Shown here: positions 6,835 to 7,507 of the stretch, piece by piece
Numbering within the stretch: position 1 is the first letter of the stretch
Layout: every line of letters starts with the position of its first letter
DNA from: Thiobacillus sp.
GTDB taxonomy: Bacteria > Pseudomonadota > Gammaproteobacteria > Burkholderiales > Thiobacillaceae
Reading direction: 5' to 3'
Assembly: GCA_011391285.1 (NCBI GenBank)
Contig: JAABQU010000283.1
Location: 1 to 7,507, forward strand
DNA length: 7,507 bases
Translations under genes and position numbers: made by a program
Notes under the pieces: generated by a model
The model's database searches: none
The model's input: only the letters and a program-made list of their open reading frames with translations
Told to the model about the DNA's origin: nothing

Positions 6835-7245
6835 ATGATTTCACCCCATACCTTCCCCCTTCTGCTTGCCGTCTTGATCTGTCAACCCGCCGCTGCCGAC
6901 CCGATCTACAAATGGGTGGACAGCAAGGGGCGCGTCACTTATTCATCCACTCCGCCGCCCGGGGGGGTCAAAGCCGACCAGGTGACGACGCCGCCACCGC
7001 CCACGGCGGAGCAGGTCAGGCAGGCCGAGGAGCAGCTCAAAAGAACCAAAGAACAAGCCAGCGAATTGGAAAGTCAGCGCCTCAAGCAGGAGGAGAAGGA
7101 AGCCGAGGAAGCCCGGCTCCGCGCGGAGCAGCAACCCCAGCCGCCAGCAGCAGCCGAAAAGCCGACTTATTTGCGCCAACCAAGCTATTACAATTCGCCG
7201 CTACGCCCCCCCCTCAAACCGACCCCACGCCCGCTGCCAAAGTAA
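6835..7245 (+). CDS. Exported DUF4124-domain protein with coiled-coil segment
   Basis: A 136-aa protein. Residues 1-21 are a signal peptide (MISPHTFPLLLAVLICQPAAA) with a likely cut before Asp22. The DUF4124 motif follows directly: YKWVDSKGRVTYSSTPPP (25-42), the short aromatic/Pro signature seen at the N-terminus of many small periplasmic proteins of beta- and gammaproteobacteria. Residues about 57-100 are rich in Glu, Gln, Lys and Arg with heptad-like Leu/Ala spacing and are likely a coiled coil. The tail (about 101-136) is rich in Pro, Gln and Tyr and ends in a basic Pro-rich stretch (PPLKPTPRPLPK). No catalytic residues are apparent and the function is unknown. It may be co-transcribed with the hydrolase-like gene upstream, since I see no clear terminator between them. 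Confidence 0.82.
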   Translation: MISPHTFPLLLAVLICQPAAADPIYKWVDSKGRVTYSSTPPPGGVKADQVTTPPPPTAEQVRQAEEQLKRTKEQASELESQRLKQEEKEAEEARLRAEQQPQPPAAAEKPTYLRQPSYYNSPLRPPLKPTPRPLPK

Positions 7246-7507
7246 GGTGCGGTTCCAGTAATTTCGTCGCCGAATCGGAGCGTCATACATCCGAAGTGCG
7301 TCGATGTCTTCAATCCACGACATGCCTGCTTGATTGCTTCGGCACTTCGCATCACGCACTGCCGAAATCGATCGCGGCCAACATTTGCGCCATCCCCCTG
7401 ACAAGATGATTCGCCGTCGTACCGCAACCCCAAGCGGCATCGTCAGCTCGTGATAAACGGGGCGGAAGGAATTCCCATATCTGAGCTCGGGTTCTGTCCG
7501 CGTACTG
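7246..7507. other. Right-end region with no confident gene; possible stem-loops
   Basis: The composition is visibly less GC-rich than in the genes. On the minus strand a frame is open from the window edge to TAG at 7201, but it has weak third-position bias, no ribosome binding site and overlaps the DUF4124 gene end, so it is not called. Inverted repeats are present: CGAAGTGC (7292-7299) with GCACTTCG (7342-7349), and TTCGGCA (7338-7344) with TGCCGAA (7360-7366). No terminator with a T-run was seen. Confidence 0.4.

Noticed and set aside
6912..7409. Plus-strand 165-codon frame overlapping the DUF4124 gene
   Set aside because: Out-of-frame shadow of a gene with a signal peptide and DUF4124 motif; Gly/Arg/Ala-rich and without domain signal.
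7201..7507. Minus-strand frame open to the right edge, about 100 codons, ending at TAG 7201
   Set aside because: It has weak third-position GC bias compared with neighbours, no recognisable domain or ribosome binding site, and overlaps the end of the DUF4124 gene. Sequence beyond the edge and a protein search would decide; a hit to a known protein family would reverse this.

Overview
The window looks like chromosomal DNA from a GC-rich Gram-negative proteobacterium, most likely a betaproteobacterium. This is inferred from the gene types (outer-membrane murein lipoprotein, TonB-type protein, DUF4124 protein, MerR-type copper regulator) and from the strong G/C bias at third codon positions. No sequence search was possible. 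I found no rRNA, tRNA, CRISPR array, transposase, integrase or plasmid/phage gene. The region reads as ordinary housekeeping and metal-homeostasis DNA, with a few details that deserve a second look.

Layout from left to right. (1) Positions 1-662, minus strand: the N-terminal 220 codons of a NYN-domain (PIN-like) putative RNase whose C-terminal OST-HTH/LOTUS region runs off the window. (2) Positions 747-839, minus strand: a 30-residue single-pass membrane protein with a strong ribosome binding site, lying just upstream of the NYN gene. (3) Positions 840-899: a short divergent promoter region. (4) Positions 900-2150, plus strand: mltA, a lipoprotein lytic transglycosylase, ending in a hairpin terminator whose loop holds the stop codon. 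(5) Positions 2190-5034, plus strand: a copper-efflux operon made of a CueR-type operator/promoter with the 19-bp spacer, copA (791 aa, two metal-binding domains) and cueR, whose start overlaps the copA stop. (6) Positions 5036-5785, minus strand: a TonB-family energy transducer convergent with cueR, one base apart. (7) Positions 5951-6745, plus strand: an exported dienelactone-hydrolase-like protein with a serine nucleophile motif but arginine where the catalytic histidine is expected. (8) Positions 6835-7245, plus strand: an exported DUF4124 protein with a charged coiled-coil segment. (9) Positions 7246-7507: no confident gene, only overlapping potential stem-loops and an unconvincing open frame that reaches the edge.

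How the parts work together. CopA pumps Cu(I) from the cytoplasm to the periplasm. CueR senses cytoplasmic Cu(I) and should activate the promoter in front of copA. Because cueR lies inside the same operon, copper should raise both pump and sensor (positive autoregulation). MltA, the TonB-like protein, the hydrolase-like protein and the DUF4124 protein all act, or are predicted to act, in the cell envelope, but the sequence shows no direct functional link among them. I did not find an undescribed multi-gene system here. The best leads are the small membrane protein next to the NYN nuclease and the hydrolase-like protein with a substituted catalytic residue.
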